NCBI GenBank assembly: GCA_023101725.1
Contig: JALJCO010007916.1
Location: 84,501 to 148,500 of the forward strand
Reading direction: 5' to 3'
DNA from: Atherinomorus stipes
Lineage: Eukaryota > Chordata > Actinopteri > Atheriniformes > Atherinidae
Length of the DNA: 64,000 nt
Below the pieces are notes generated by a model that was not told where the DNA came from, ran no database searches, and saw only the letters and a list, made by a program, of their open reading frames with translations. The position numbers were made by a program, and so were the translations under genes. Positions within the stretch are counted from its first letter, which is position 1. Each line of letters opens with the position of its first letter. This document shows positions 10,093 through 20,920 of this stretch, one piece after another.

Positions 10093-10098
<6 letters not shown>
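9693..10098. mobile_element. hAT-like MITE inserted in an AT microsatellite
   Basis: The left end TTAGGGCTGTCAAAAAAATT and right end AATTTTTTGACAGCTCTAA are inverted repeats. Both flanks are (AT)n, so the 8-bp duplication expected of hAT would be TATATATA and cannot be told from the microsatellite. The interior has no transposase. A related copy lies at 56126-56500. Confidence 0.75.

Positions 10099-10165
<67 letters not shown>
10099..10165. repeat. AT microsatellite
   Basis: An uninterrupted (AT)n tract of more than 60 bp. It probably was one tract with 9648-9692 before the hAT-like element entered. Confidence 0.95.
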
Positions 10166-10167
<2 letters not shown>

Positions 10168-10494
10168 AACACATTACACAAATACACAAAAGAGCACATA
10201 AATCAAAAGTCTTAAGGCTTTCACATTCGTGGAATGGTTTTCATATATTTGACTTCATTATCAATGGGAGTGACTTTATAGTCCAAGACAGTGAAGAGTA
10301 TTCTTTTATTTGTGTGCCACATTTGTGGATATGCCATTTTGCTAAACATATAACAAGATTAGAGACAAAATTTTTTTCTCAGATGGAACGTTAGTGAAGC
10401 CAAACAACATATTTTCAAACAAAGGGAAAAGGTTGGTTCAATGAAAGAAAAAAATATAATTGCAAAAGTCTTGATGGTGCAGTAGGGGCACAAC

Positions 10495-11388
10495 TAGTGT
10501 TGTATAAAGTACCCAAAAGCCATACTTGAGTAAAAGTAAAAGTACCTTACTGGAAAATGACTCAAGTAAAAGTGAAAGTCGCCTGCTAGAATATTACTTG
10601 AGTAAAATTGAAAAAGTAGCTAGTATTTACTGTACTTAAGTATCAAAAGTAAAAAGTACTGTTGAGAAAACACAATCTGAAATTTGAGTTTAACATTTTC
10701 TTTATTTCTGTTTAATTTAGTTTTTAAGTTTTAATTTGCGAAGTGTAAAGAAGCTTCAATACCTTCTTACAACCCAACCTTATAGAAAAATACACACAAA
10801 AATATCCTTACAGACCTGCGTGCATGCCTACCAACATTCATACCCACGTGCATTCAATACAAACTCTTGGTGCTCGGAGGTGATGCAAACAAACAAAAAC
10901 ACTTGATTGGTTAAACTTTAACATGACAGCAGTGCGACAGCACTTGATTTGTCCATCTAGTCGTTACTGAACCCAGAAAAACATTTTGTTCAACCTCAAA
11001 AGAAGCTGTTTTCTCAAAATGGCGAGAACTCAGTTGCTCTTGTTAGGCAGAAGACCAGACCAGCGATGCTGAACAGCCGTTCACCTGCTGCTGAGGCAGG
11101 TAAAGGTGTGTTTAGCTTCAGAGACGCTGCACACGGCTGCTACTAGTCCCACTACAACAAAACAAAGACTGTCCATTGGCTGTTACGTTCTATGTTATTT
11201 TGTAACGAGTAACTGAGATGCTAAAGTAAATGTGATGGAGTAAAAGTATTGATTTTTCTTGGAAAATGTAGTGAAGTAAAAGTAAAAGTCATCAGAAATA
11301 GAAGTAGTAAAGTAAAGTACAGATATAAAAAAAAATACAACTTAAGCAAAGTAACGAAGTATTTTTACTTAGTAACTATAAAACACTG
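10495..11388. mobile_element. hAT-like transposon with perfect 8-bp target duplication
   Basis: GGCACAAC flanks the element on both sides (10487-10494 and 11389-11396). The ends are TAGTGTTGTATAAAGTA and, reversed, CAGTGTTTTATAGTTACTAA. Both subterminal regions carry many AGTAAAAGT-type motifs, as in a very common fish hAT family. The 894 bp hold no intact transposase. It lies in mtr intron 1. Confidence 0.9.
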
Positions 11389-11396
11389 GGCACAAC

Positions 11397-12264
11397 CAAG
11401 TAAATGAAATACATCTTCAGGGTGTCCTTCACAGCATAAGCAATGAATATCCATACCTTAAATGTAGACATAGAGATATAACGATGCACTCTGAATCTAA
11501 GTAGAAAGCCTTTTGATGGATAAAACCTGTGAATTATTTTTAAAGTCTTCTTTTACTTTATTTATTGTGTGTCTAGCTGGCAAGTTTTCCTATTCTTGAT
11601 TATCAATAAAGGTTTTGAAATTAAATATTTATGAAATATATATATATTATGATTACACAAAAAAAGTTCAAAGTTCAGGTCTCCTAATTTAGAGAAGATA
11701 AATTCTGGTGTAAAGTTGCAAATTAAAGATGGACTATTGATGAACTGTTTGAGTTGGGTTATTGCTGGGTTGTTGTTGTTTTTTCTGAGTATAGTGGTTT
11801 TTGTTCCTCCTTGTAAAGCTGAACACCATCCTGCAACTTGTGTTGAGACCTTTCTGAGAGCATGGAGACATGGAGCAGCATGTGTACGAGCAGAACACGG
11901 CTTTCATCAGCAGGATTCTACCTGTCCATGATAAATCTCTTTCATTAAATTCTCCTGGGTTTTTCATTCATCTGGTCTCTAACATCTCTGCTAACGTGAA
12001 CCAAAACCAAACTTCTGTCAAGGATGGGATAGGATTGTGTGGAAAGCCTTGTAAAACTGTAAAACAACTTTTACCAGAGCATAAATCTGAATTATCAATA
12101 AAGCTGAGAACTGATCTGATATTGCTGGAAATATAGCTCTTCTCATGAATCCGGATTTAATCTGATCCATTATGTGGTCAGACAGTGTTTATTCTTTAAC
12201 AGAAACCAATGCAGATGTTGTGATCATCTGTGACCACGTTGCTGCGCGCGAGCTCCGGGTTTAC
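11397..12264. other. mtr intron 1, proximal part
   Basis: A stretch of about 870 bp next to the predicted first exon. A short open frame on the plus strand near 11870-12136 does not resemble any protein I know. The intron donor GTAAAC of exon 1 is at the right edge. Confidence 0.5.
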
Positions 12265-12376
12265 CTGTGTCTGCGGAGATCTGCTGACAGACGTTAGTTG
12301 GAGTCATCTGCTTCACAAATCTAGAAATTAATCCCACAGATCGTCTGAAGACCGAGCTGACAGCACCGACTGTCAT
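12265..12376 (-). CDS. mtr: mtr exon 1 (predicted first coding exon)
   Basis: On the minus strand, an ATG at 12307 opens MTPTNVCQQISADT and ends with one base before the donor ACACAG/GTAAAC at 12265. That phase 1 end joins exactly to exon 2, where two bases complete a Glu codon (then [15 protein letters not shown]). A further in-frame ATG at 12376 would add 23 residues, with TAG and TAA stops just before it. Both ATG contexts are weak (C or T at -3). The short, poorly conserved N-terminus fits the family. The exon is inferred from splice sites and phase, not from homology, so a transcript is needed to settle it. The 5' UTR probably extends to the right. Confidence 0.68.
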
Positions 12377-12701
12377 TTACTATAAGTACTACTCGGTACT
12401 CCTGCAACTCCTGCTGCCAGGCTACTTCTTCTTGATGTTTGATGACGGGTGGCAAACAGCGGGATTGCACATCAGCGCCCTCCGCTGGTAGCTTTGCGGT
12501 ATTAACAAAATAAAATCACTTTCAGATACTTCACTGCCACATATAGGAATTTTACCTTACACATAGTAAAAAAAACTACAGGTATCGACAAGCATGTACA
12601 GATTATAAAAAAAATACGTTGACTTTGGAACGTGAGGACGTACCTTTACACCTGGATTAATCAGTTCATCCAATCATGAAACACAGGAAACAAAGGTGCA
12701 G

Positions 12702-12786
<85 letters not shown>

Positions 12787-12787
12787 T

Positions 12788-12857
<70 letters not shown>

Positions 12858-12990
12858 ATTGTGTGTGTGTGTATATACTATATATATATATATATATATA
12901 TATATGGACCCTATATATATATACTATATAGGGTCATAGATATAGGTATATATATATATATATTATTTTTTTTTATATATATATATATTG
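12702..12990. repeat. long AT tract with GT segments and an inverted repeat
   Basis: About 140 bp of near-pure AT up to 12840 is followed by GT runs and more AT. At 12906-12935 the sequence GACCCTATATA is mirrored by TATATAGGGTC, an inverted repeat inside the AT tract. It lies between the mtr and tmem94 first exons. Open frames here encode only Tyr-Ile repeats and are artefacts. Confidence 0.95.
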
Positions 12991-13111
12991 TGTGTGGGAT
13001 TGAGGTTAGGTTTTGGTTAGGATTAGGACAAGGGTTAGGTGTCGGCAATCAGTTATGGACGTTAGGTTTAGGGTAAGGGGCTAGTGAATGCATTATACCC
13101 CACGGGGATAT

Positions 13112-13201
13112 AAAAACAAACGTGTGTGTGTGTGTGTGTGCGTGTGTGTGTGTATGCGTGTGCGTGCGTGTGTGCGTGCGTGCGTGTGTGTGTGTGCGTG
13201 T
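13112..13201. repeat. GT/CGTG microsatellite upstream of tmem94 exon 1
   Basis: A run of GTGTGTG with interspersed GCGTGTGCGTGCGTG units, a potential Z-DNA former (alternating purine-pyrimidine). It ends some 30 bp before the GC-richer region that leads to the predicted tmem94 first exon. Confidence 0.95.
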
Positions 13202-13418
13202 TGAACGTCCTCTGCACGCTGCAGCTGGCTCCGCGCAGGTAGGGGGCAGTATTAATCCTTCCAGTTGCTTCTACTACCGCATCAGAAACCGCAGCTAAAG
13301 CGAAGAAGAAGCAACCTGGAAGAAGCTGAAGTTCCGTCATTGGAGCCAAGTGTAGCTGCTGTTCGGGAAGCCGAAGCAGGTCATAAGTACCGGGGGAAAT
13401 ACTGACATTCGGGGGGAT

Positions 13419-13433
13419 ATGAAGCTCGTACAG
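13419..13433 (+). CDS. tmem94: tmem94 exon 1 (predicted first coding exon)
   Basis: ATG AAG CTC GTA CAG is followed at once by a strong donor, GTGAGT. The five codons (MKLVQ) end in phase 0, which joins the phase-0 start of the next exon (GDNCVSLGLSTGQAL). G at -3 gives an acceptable start context. The upstream 200 bp look like a vertebrate first exon. The human protein also starts a short distance before the LGLST motif, but its N-terminus (MDLKEKH) is not the same, so the match rests on splice phase and position. Intron 1 would be 28 kb. A different first exon inside the intron cannot be ruled out. Confidence 0.5.
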
Positions 13434-13691
13434 GTGAGTTATCTGTGACGTAGCTGTGTGACATGTAGAAGAGGACGCTGTAGACTGTGCAGGTGGATGT
13501 AGCCTCCCCGTTAGCATGAAGAGGACATCCAGCCTCTAGAGGAGAGAAAACACCTCAAACTGCTCCAGAAACTCTCATCTGGTTGCTGTTATGTCCGCAG
13601 GTTGATATGAACTGTTGACTTTTGAGCTACAAGACGCGGTTATTGGTCGCACGGTGCGGACATGGCTGCTCTCCGTCCTTCATGTGATGGT

Positions 13692-16600
13692 GATGGAACC
13701 AGAACTGGATCCAGATTCACATGTGAAGATCAGCTCAGATCCTCCAGGTCTGATGGAACCAGGACTGGATCCAGATTCACATGTGAAGATCAGCACAGAT
13801 CCTCCAGGTCTGATGGAACCAGAACTGGATCCAGATTCACATGTATGTGAAGATCAGCACAGATCCTCCAGGTCTGATGGAACCAGAACTGGATCCAGAT
13901 TCACATGTGAAGATCAGCACAGATCCTCCAGGTCTGATGGAACCAGAACTGGATCCAGATTCACATGTGAAGATCAGCACAGATCCTCCAGGTCTGATGG
14001 AACCAGAACTGGATCCAGATTCACATGTGAAGATCAGCACAGATCCTCCAGGTCTGATGGAACCAGAACTGGATCCAGATTCACATGAGAAGATCAGCAC
14101 AGATCCTCCAGGTCTGATGGAACCAGAACTGGATCCAGATTCACATGTGAAGATCAGCACAGATCCTCCAGGTCTGATGGAACCAGAACTGGATCCAGAT
14201 TCACATGTGAAGATCAGCACAGATCCTCCAGGTCTGATGGAACCAGGACTGGATTCGGGTTCACATGTATGTGAAGATCAGCACAGATCCTCCAGGTCTG
14301 ATGGAACCAGAACTGGATCCAGATTCACATGTGAAGATCAGCTCAGATCCTCCAGGTCTGATGGAACCAGAACTGGATCCAGATTCACATGTGAAGATCA
14401 GCACAGATCCTCCAGGTCTGATGGAACCAGAACTGGATCCAGATTCACATGTGAAGATCAGCACAGATCCTCCAGGTCTGATGGAACCAGAACTGGATCC
14501 AGATTCACATGTGAAGATCAGCACAGATCCTCCAGGTTTGATGGAACCAGAACTGGATCCAGATTCACATGTATGTGAAGATCAGCACAGATCCTCCAGG
14601 TCTGATGGAATCAGAACTGGATTCGGATTCACATGTATGTGAAGATCAGCTCAGATCCTCCAGGTCTGATGGAACCAGAACTGGATCCAGATTCACATGT
14701 ATGTGAAGATCAGCTCAGATCCTCCAGGTCTGATGGAACCAGAACTGGATCCAGATTCACATGTGAAGATCAGCACAGATCCTCCAGGTCTGATGGAACC
14801 AGGACTGGATTCGGGTTCACATGTATGTGAAGATCAGCACAGATCCTCCAGGTCTGATGGAACCAGAACTGGATCCAGATTCACATGTGAAGATCAGCAC
14901 AGATCCTCCAGGTCTGATGGAACCAGAACTGGATCCAGATTCACATGTGAAGATCAGCACAGATCCTCCAGGTCTGATGGAACCAGAACTGGATCCAGAT
15001 TCACATGTATGTGAAGATCAGCACAGATCCTCCAGGTCTGATGGAACCAGAACTGGATCCAGATTCACATGTGAAGATCAGCACAGATCCTCCAGGTCTG
15101 ATGGAACCAGAACTGGATCCAGATTCACATGTGAAGATCAGCACAGATCCTCCAGGTCTGATGGAACCAGAACTGGATCCAGATTCACATGTATGTGAAG
15201 ATCAGCACAGATCCTCCAGGTCTGATGGAACCAGAACTGGATCCAGATTCACATGTGAAGATCAGCACAGATCCTCCAGGTCTGATGGAACCAGAACTGG
15301 ATCCAGATTCACATGTGAAGATCAGCACAGATCCTCCAGGTCTGATGGAACCAGAACTGGATCCAGATTCACATGTGAAGATCAGCACAGATCCTCCAGG
15401 TCTGATGGAACCAGGACTGGATCCAGATTCACATGTGAAGATCAGCACAGATCCTCCAGGTCTGATGGAACCAGAACTGGATCCAGATTCACATGTGAAG
15501 ATCAGCACAGATCCTCCAGGTCTGATTGAACCAGGACTGGATCCAGATTCACATGTATGTGAAGATCAGCACAGATCCTCCAGGTCTGATGGAACCAGAA
15601 CTGGATCCAGATTCACATGTGAAGATCAGCACAGATCCTCCAGGTCTGATGGAACCAGAACTGGATCCAGATTCACATGTATGTGAAGATCAGCACAGAT
15701 CCTCCAGGTCTGATGGAACCAGAACTGGATCCAGATTCACATATGTGAAGATCAGCACAGATCCTCCAGGTCTGATGGAACCAGAACTGGATCCAGATTC
15801 ACATGTGAAGATCAGCACAGATCCTCCAGGTCTGATGGAACCAGAACTGGATCCAGATTCACATGTGAAGATCAGCACAGATCCTCCAGGTCTGATGGAA
15901 CCAGAACTGGATCCAGATTCACATGTGAAGATCAGCACAGATCCCTCCAGGTCTGATGGAACCAGAACTGGATCCAGATTCACATGTGAAGATCAGCACA
16001 GATCCTCCAGGTCTGATGGAACCAGAACTGGATCCAGATTCACATGTGAAGATCAGCACAGATCCTCCAGGTCTGATGGAACCAGGACTGGATCCAGATT
16101 CACATGTGAAGATCAGCACAGATCCTCCAGGTCTGATGGAACCAGAACTGGATCCAGATTCACATGTGAAGATCAGCACAGATCCTCCAGGTCTGATGGA
16201 ACCAGAACTGGATCCAGATTCACATGTATGTGAAGATCAGCACAGATCCTCCAGGTCTGATGGAACCAGAACTGGATCCAGATTCACATGTGAAGATCAG
16301 CACAGATCCTCCAGGTCTGATGGAACCAGAACTGGATCCAGATTCACTTATGTGAAGATCAGCACAGATCCTCCAGGTCTGATGGAACCAGAACTGGATC
16401 CAGATTCACATGTGAAGATCAGCACAGATCCTCCAGGTCTGATGGAACCAGAACTGGATCCAGATTCACATGTGAAGATCAGCACAGATCCTCCAGGTCT
16501 GATGGAACCAGAACTGGATCCAGATTCACATGTGAAGATCAGCACAGATCCTCCAGGTCTGATGGAACCAGAACTGGATCCAGATTCACATGTGAAGATC

Positions 16601-17987
16601 AGCACAGATCCTCCAGGTCTGATGGAACCAGAACTGGATCCAGATTCACATGTGAAGATCAGCACAGATCCTCCAGGTCTGATGGAACCAGGACTGGATC
16701 CAGATTCACATGTGAAGATCAGCACAGATCCTCCAGGTCTGATTGAACCAGGACTGGATCCAGGTTCACATGTATGTGAAGATCAGCACAGATCCTCCAG
16801 GTCTGATGGAACCAGAACTGGATCCAGATTCACATGTGAAGATCAGCACAGATCCTCCAGGTCTGATGGAACCAGAACTGGATCCAGATTCACATTATGT
16901 GAAGATCAGCACAGATCCTCCAGGTCTGATGGAACCAGGACTGGATCCAGATTCACATGTGAAGATCAGCACAGATCCTCCAGGTCTGATGGAACCAGAA
17001 CTGGATCCAGATTCACATGTGAAGATCAGCACAGATCCTCCAGGTCTGATGGAACCAGAACTGGATCCAGATTCACATGTATGTGAAGATCAGCACAGAT
17101 CCTCCAGGTCTGATGGAACCAGGACTGGATCCAGATTCACATGTATGTGAAGATCAGCTCAGATCCTCCAGGTCTGATGGAACCAGAACTGGATCCAGAT
17201 TCACATGTGAAGATCAGCTCAGATCCTCCAGGTCTGATGGAACCAGAACTGGATCCAGATTCACATGTGAAGATCAGCACAGATCCTCCAGGTCTGATGG
17301 AACCAGAACTGGATCCAGATTCACATGTGAAGATCAGCACAGATCCTCCAGGTCTGATGGAACCAGAACTGGATCCAGATTCACATGTGAAGATCAGCAC
17401 AGATCCTCCAGGTCTGATGGAACCAGAACTGGATCCAGATTCACATGTGAAGATCAGCACAGATCCTCCAGGTCTGATGGAACCAGAACTGGATCCAGAT
17501 TCACATGTATGTGAAGATCAGCACAGATCCTCCAGGTCTGATGGAACCAGGACTGGATCCAGATTCACATGTATGTGAAGATCAGCTCAGATCCTCCAGG
17601 TCTGATGGAACCAGAACTGGATCCAGATTCACATGTGAAGATCAGCACAGATCCTCCAGGTCTGATGGAACCAGAACTGGATCCAGATTCACATGTGAAG
17701 ATCAGCACAGATCCTCCAGGTCTGATGGAACCAGAACTGGATCCAGATTCACATGTGAAGATCAGCACAGATCCTCCAGGTCTGATGGAACCAGAACTGG
17801 ATCCAGATTCACATGTGAAGATCAGCACAGATCCTCCAGGTTTGATGGAACCAGAACTGGATCCAGATTCACATGTATGTGAAGATCAGCACAGATCCTC
17901 CAGGTCTGATGGAACCAGAACTGGATCCAGATTCACATGTATGTGAAGATCAGCACAGATCCTCCAGGTCTGATGGAACCAGGACTG
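13692..17987. repeat. 60-bp minisatellite, about 71 copies (4.3 kb)
   Basis: A 60-bp unit, containing GGATCCAGATTCACATGTGA, AGATCAGCACAGATCCTCCA and GGTCTGATGGAACCAGAACT, repeats without a break. Some units carry an extra ATGT after CACATGT, making them 64 bp. Single-base variants (AGCTCAG, CAGGACTGG, GTTTGATGG, TGATTGAACC) recur in shared orders, so the array grew by duplication of multi-unit blocks. Because 60 is divisible by three and the unit lacks stops in some frames, long false ORFs appear on both strands; the 4-bp variants shift the frame between them. It begins about 260 bp after tmem94 exon 1. Confidence 0.98.
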
Positions 17988-18977
17988 TGGAGAGTACAGA
18001 TGAAGCCGGCTGGCCGATATGTTCTGTAACTGATATCGCAATAATATTTAGGCTTCATACCGATCCACGATACTGATACACATTTTTTTGATCCTCTGAT
18101 TGTTGAATGCAGCATCATCATGCATGAAAACTACAATTATCACAATGAAGTTAACATTCATATTTTACTATCATTTTTTATCTTGATTTTTTTATAGTTA
18201 ACATTTTTAATTTTCTTAAAAGGCACCAAACTGGTTTGCTCCTCATTCCTGTGCAGACTGCTTTCTGTCACCTTTTCTTCATTTAACCTGTGTTTACACA
18301 GTGAAACCGGCTGGGAACTTCCATAACTTTTTCTCATGACATCAGTGTTAATGTTTAAACCCAGGGATGAATTATTACCGGTTTCCCACATGACAGATTA
18401 ACAGCGTTAACCGTCATAGCAACGTGACAGACATCTTGAGGCCATCCCCTTCAGTCAGAAAACCCCCTATATTATGATGATGATGATGATGATGATGATA
18501 AATTAAAAAATGCTTTTCAGTTCCCAAAAGGAAACTTTAGGATATTAAAAATAGACTAGATGAGATGTCATTTCATTATTTTTTATTGTTCATGTCATTT
18601 CATTTCACATTACCCAGCTGACTACTGATGCATTTTCATAAACAAAAAGCAACAGCTGTATCTGTTTATTTGTGGGGGTGTTGAGTTTCCTCTCTGAGCG
18701 GACACATGCTTTTCCTGCACTTGTTCTTTTTTATTTTTATTTACACAAAGTATATACACATACAAAAATCAAGTATCGTAACAAATTAGTCAGAGGAACA
18801 CAATCCAACATAAGAAAGAAAAAAAATGAGGATTTCAAATAAAAGAGAACGGGGGGGGGGGGGTCAATAGGGATACGCTAGTCAACCAGTCCTTTTCCTG
18901 CGCTTGGTCACAACTTTGCTTTAGTTGATGTGACCTGATTACCAACAATGCATTGTGCCACAGGCAGCATGCATGTC
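17988..18977. other. tmem94 intron 1 with GAT microsatellite and poly-G
   Basis: Contains a (GAT)n tract at about 18476-18500 and a poly-G run at about 18850-18862. Near 18020 and 20710, fragments with GATATCGCAATA-type sequence hint at a degraded hAT-like element, but ends are not clear. No gene is visible. Confidence 0.5.
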
Positions 18978-19108
18978 ATACACGTTAGCTAGCAAGTGTA
19001 CACGTTAGCTAGCAAGTGTACAAGTTAGCTAGCAAGTGTACACGTTAGCTAGCTAAGTGGTACACGTTAGGCTAGCAAGTGTACACGTTAGCTAGCAAGT
19101 ATGTACAC
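18978..19108. repeat. 20-bp tandem repeat
   Basis: Six to seven copies of TACACGTTAGCTAGCAAGTG, with small insertions in the fourth and fifth copies. The unit contains the palindrome GCTAGC. Confidence 0.92.
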
Positions 19109-19127
19109 ACACCCAGATGCTAACGTG

Positions 19128-20412
19128 AAATGGGGCGTGGTTTGTAGTGATGTGGGAGGGCTGTTGTTAGGGGAGGGGCTAGGGTTCCTCTCATTCATAT
19201 GGTGGGTGTGGTTTGTAGTGATGTGGGAGGGCTGTTGTTAGGGGAGGGGTTAGGTTCCTCTCATTCATATGGTGGGCGTGGTTTGTAGTGATGTGGGAGG
19301 GTTGTTGTTAGGGGAGGGGTTAGGTTCCTCTCATTCATATGGTGGGTGTGGTTTGTAGTGATGTGGGAGGGTTGTTGTTAGGGGAGGGGTTAGGTTCCTC
19401 TCATTCATACGGTGGGCGTGGTTTGTAGTGATGTGGGAGGGCTGTCGTTAGGGGAGGGGTTAGGTTCCTCTCATTCATATGGTGGGTGTGGTTTGCAGTG
19501 ATGTGGGAGGGCTGTTGTTAGGGGAGGGGTTAGGTTCCTCTCATTCATATGGTGGGTGTGGTTTGTAGTGATGTGGGAGGGTTGTTGTTAGGGGAGGGGT
19601 TAGGTTCCTCTTATTCATACGGTGGGTGTGGTTTGTAGTGATGTGGGAGGGCTGTTGTTAGGGGAGGGGTTAGGTTCCTCTCATTCATATGGTGGGCGTG
19701 GTTTGTAGTGATGTGGGAGGGCTGTTGTTAGGGGGAGGGGCTAGGTTCCTCTCATTCATATGGTGGGTGTGGTTTGTAGTGATGTGGGAGGGTTGTTGTT
19801 AGGGGGAGGGGTTAGGTTCCTCTCATTCATATGGTGGGTGTGGTTTGTAGTGATGTGGGAGGGCTGTTGTTAGGGGAGGGGCTAGGTTCCTCTCATTCAT
19901 ACGGTGGGCGTGGTTTGTAGTGATGTGGGAGGGCTGTTGTTAGGGGAGGGGTTAGGTTCCTCTCATTCATACGGTGGGAGTGGTTTGTAGTGATGTGGGA
20001 GGGCTGTCGTTAGGGGAGGGGTTAGGTTCCTCTCATTCATATGGTGGGCGTGGTTTGTAGTGATGTGGGAGGGCTGTTGTTAGGGGAGGGGCTAGGTTCC
20101 TCTCATTCATACGGTGGGAGGGGTTTGTAGTGATGTGGGAGGGCTGTCGTTAGGGGAGGGGTTAGGTTCCTCTCATTCATATGGTGGGCGTGGTTTGCAG
20201 TGATGTGGGAGGGCTGTTGTTAGGGGAGGGGTTAGGTTCCTCTCATTCATATGGTGGGTGTGGTTTGTAGTGATGTGGGAGGGGTGTTGTTAGGGGAGGG
20301 GTTAGGTTCCTCTCATTCATATGGTGGGTGTGGTTTGTAGTGATGTGGGAGGGGTGTTGTTAGGTGGGAGGGGTTAGGTTCCTCTCATTCATACGGTGGG
20401 CGTGGTTTGTAG
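19128..20412. repeat. 70-bp G-rich minisatellite, about 18 copies
   Basis: The 70-bp unit includes GGTGGGTGTGGTTTGTAGTG, ATGTGGGAGGGCTGTTGTTA, GGGGAGGGGTTAGG and TTCCTCTCATTCATAT. Each unit carries GGGAGGG, a 9-base loop and GGGGAGGGG, which meets a relaxed G-quadruplex pattern on the plus strand. Variants (T or C at a few positions, ACGGTGGG against ATGGTGGG) alternate among units. It lies in tmem94 intron 1. Confidence 0.97.
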
Positions 20413-20920
20413 TTACTCCAGCTGCAGCTAGGTGCTACTCTGAGCTGGTGTTTGTTCACAGGAAAATGGTGACAACTGATTCCCCGTTTACCGAAGTTCT
20501 CCCCTCAGTGACTCATGCAGGTGTTACGTCTGGCATAGTTTAAATTTGCTCGAATAACAGAACCCCCCTGGTCCGTTTGGATGGACAGCCAAACTGCGGA
20601 ACCGCAGCTATGAGCATGCATGAGTTATGTATGCATATATTAGGAAAAGTGTATGTTGGGTCACGTGACCGTGGCGAAGGATGCAGTAGTTTACTATCAT
20701 CGCTCCGCAGCTGTCCCCTGAATACCTGAAATATCGCAATATTTTCATCTGCTGATATCTTATCATTATGTAAAAATGTGGTATGGATGGGTATGGATCT
20801 CTTTTTTGGTTGTTACTTTTGAGATGTTGCTTCTTTGTATTGCTGCATCTTTTATCACTAACTACTTTGTTTTTGTTTCTCTATTTGTGAGCAATAATAT
20901 GCTCACAGGAGGCCTAGTAT
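20413..20920. other. tmem94 intron 1, unassigned
   Basis: Unassigned intron sequence. It includes a patch with AATATCGCAATATTTTCATC similar to fragments after the 60-bp minisatellite, which may be two ends of one old element. No gene is visible. Confidence 0.45.

Larger units (their letters stand above)
12377..13418. promoter_or_regulatory. shared divergent promoter region between mtr and tmem94
   Basis: The two predicted first coding exons lie head to head about 1 kb apart. The interval should hold both transcription starts and 5' UTRs. Its centre is a long AT/GT microsatellite. Two motifs similar to the CTCF consensus lie at about 12474-12488 (minus strand CCAGCGGAGGGCGC) and 13234-13248 (plus strand GTAGGGGGCAG core). 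I see no clear TATA box that can be told from the AT tract. The assignment is inference from gene layout. Confidence 0.5.

Noticed and set aside
12676..13076. Tyr-Ile repeat open frames
   Set aside because: They are translations of the AT microsatellite.
13005..13080. Telomere-like TTAGG motifs (GGTTAGG, GGGTTAGG)
   Set aside because: The motifs are irregular, few and mixed with other sequence. They look like the GGTTAGG-rich simple sequence common in fish genomes and not an interstitial telomere array.
13615..18076. Many overlapping open frames encoding MEPELDPDSHVKISTDPPGL-type repeats on both strands
   Set aside because: They arise from a 60-bp minisatellite whose unit length is a multiple of three. 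The frames shift at 64-bp units, occur on both strands and have no splice or start logic.
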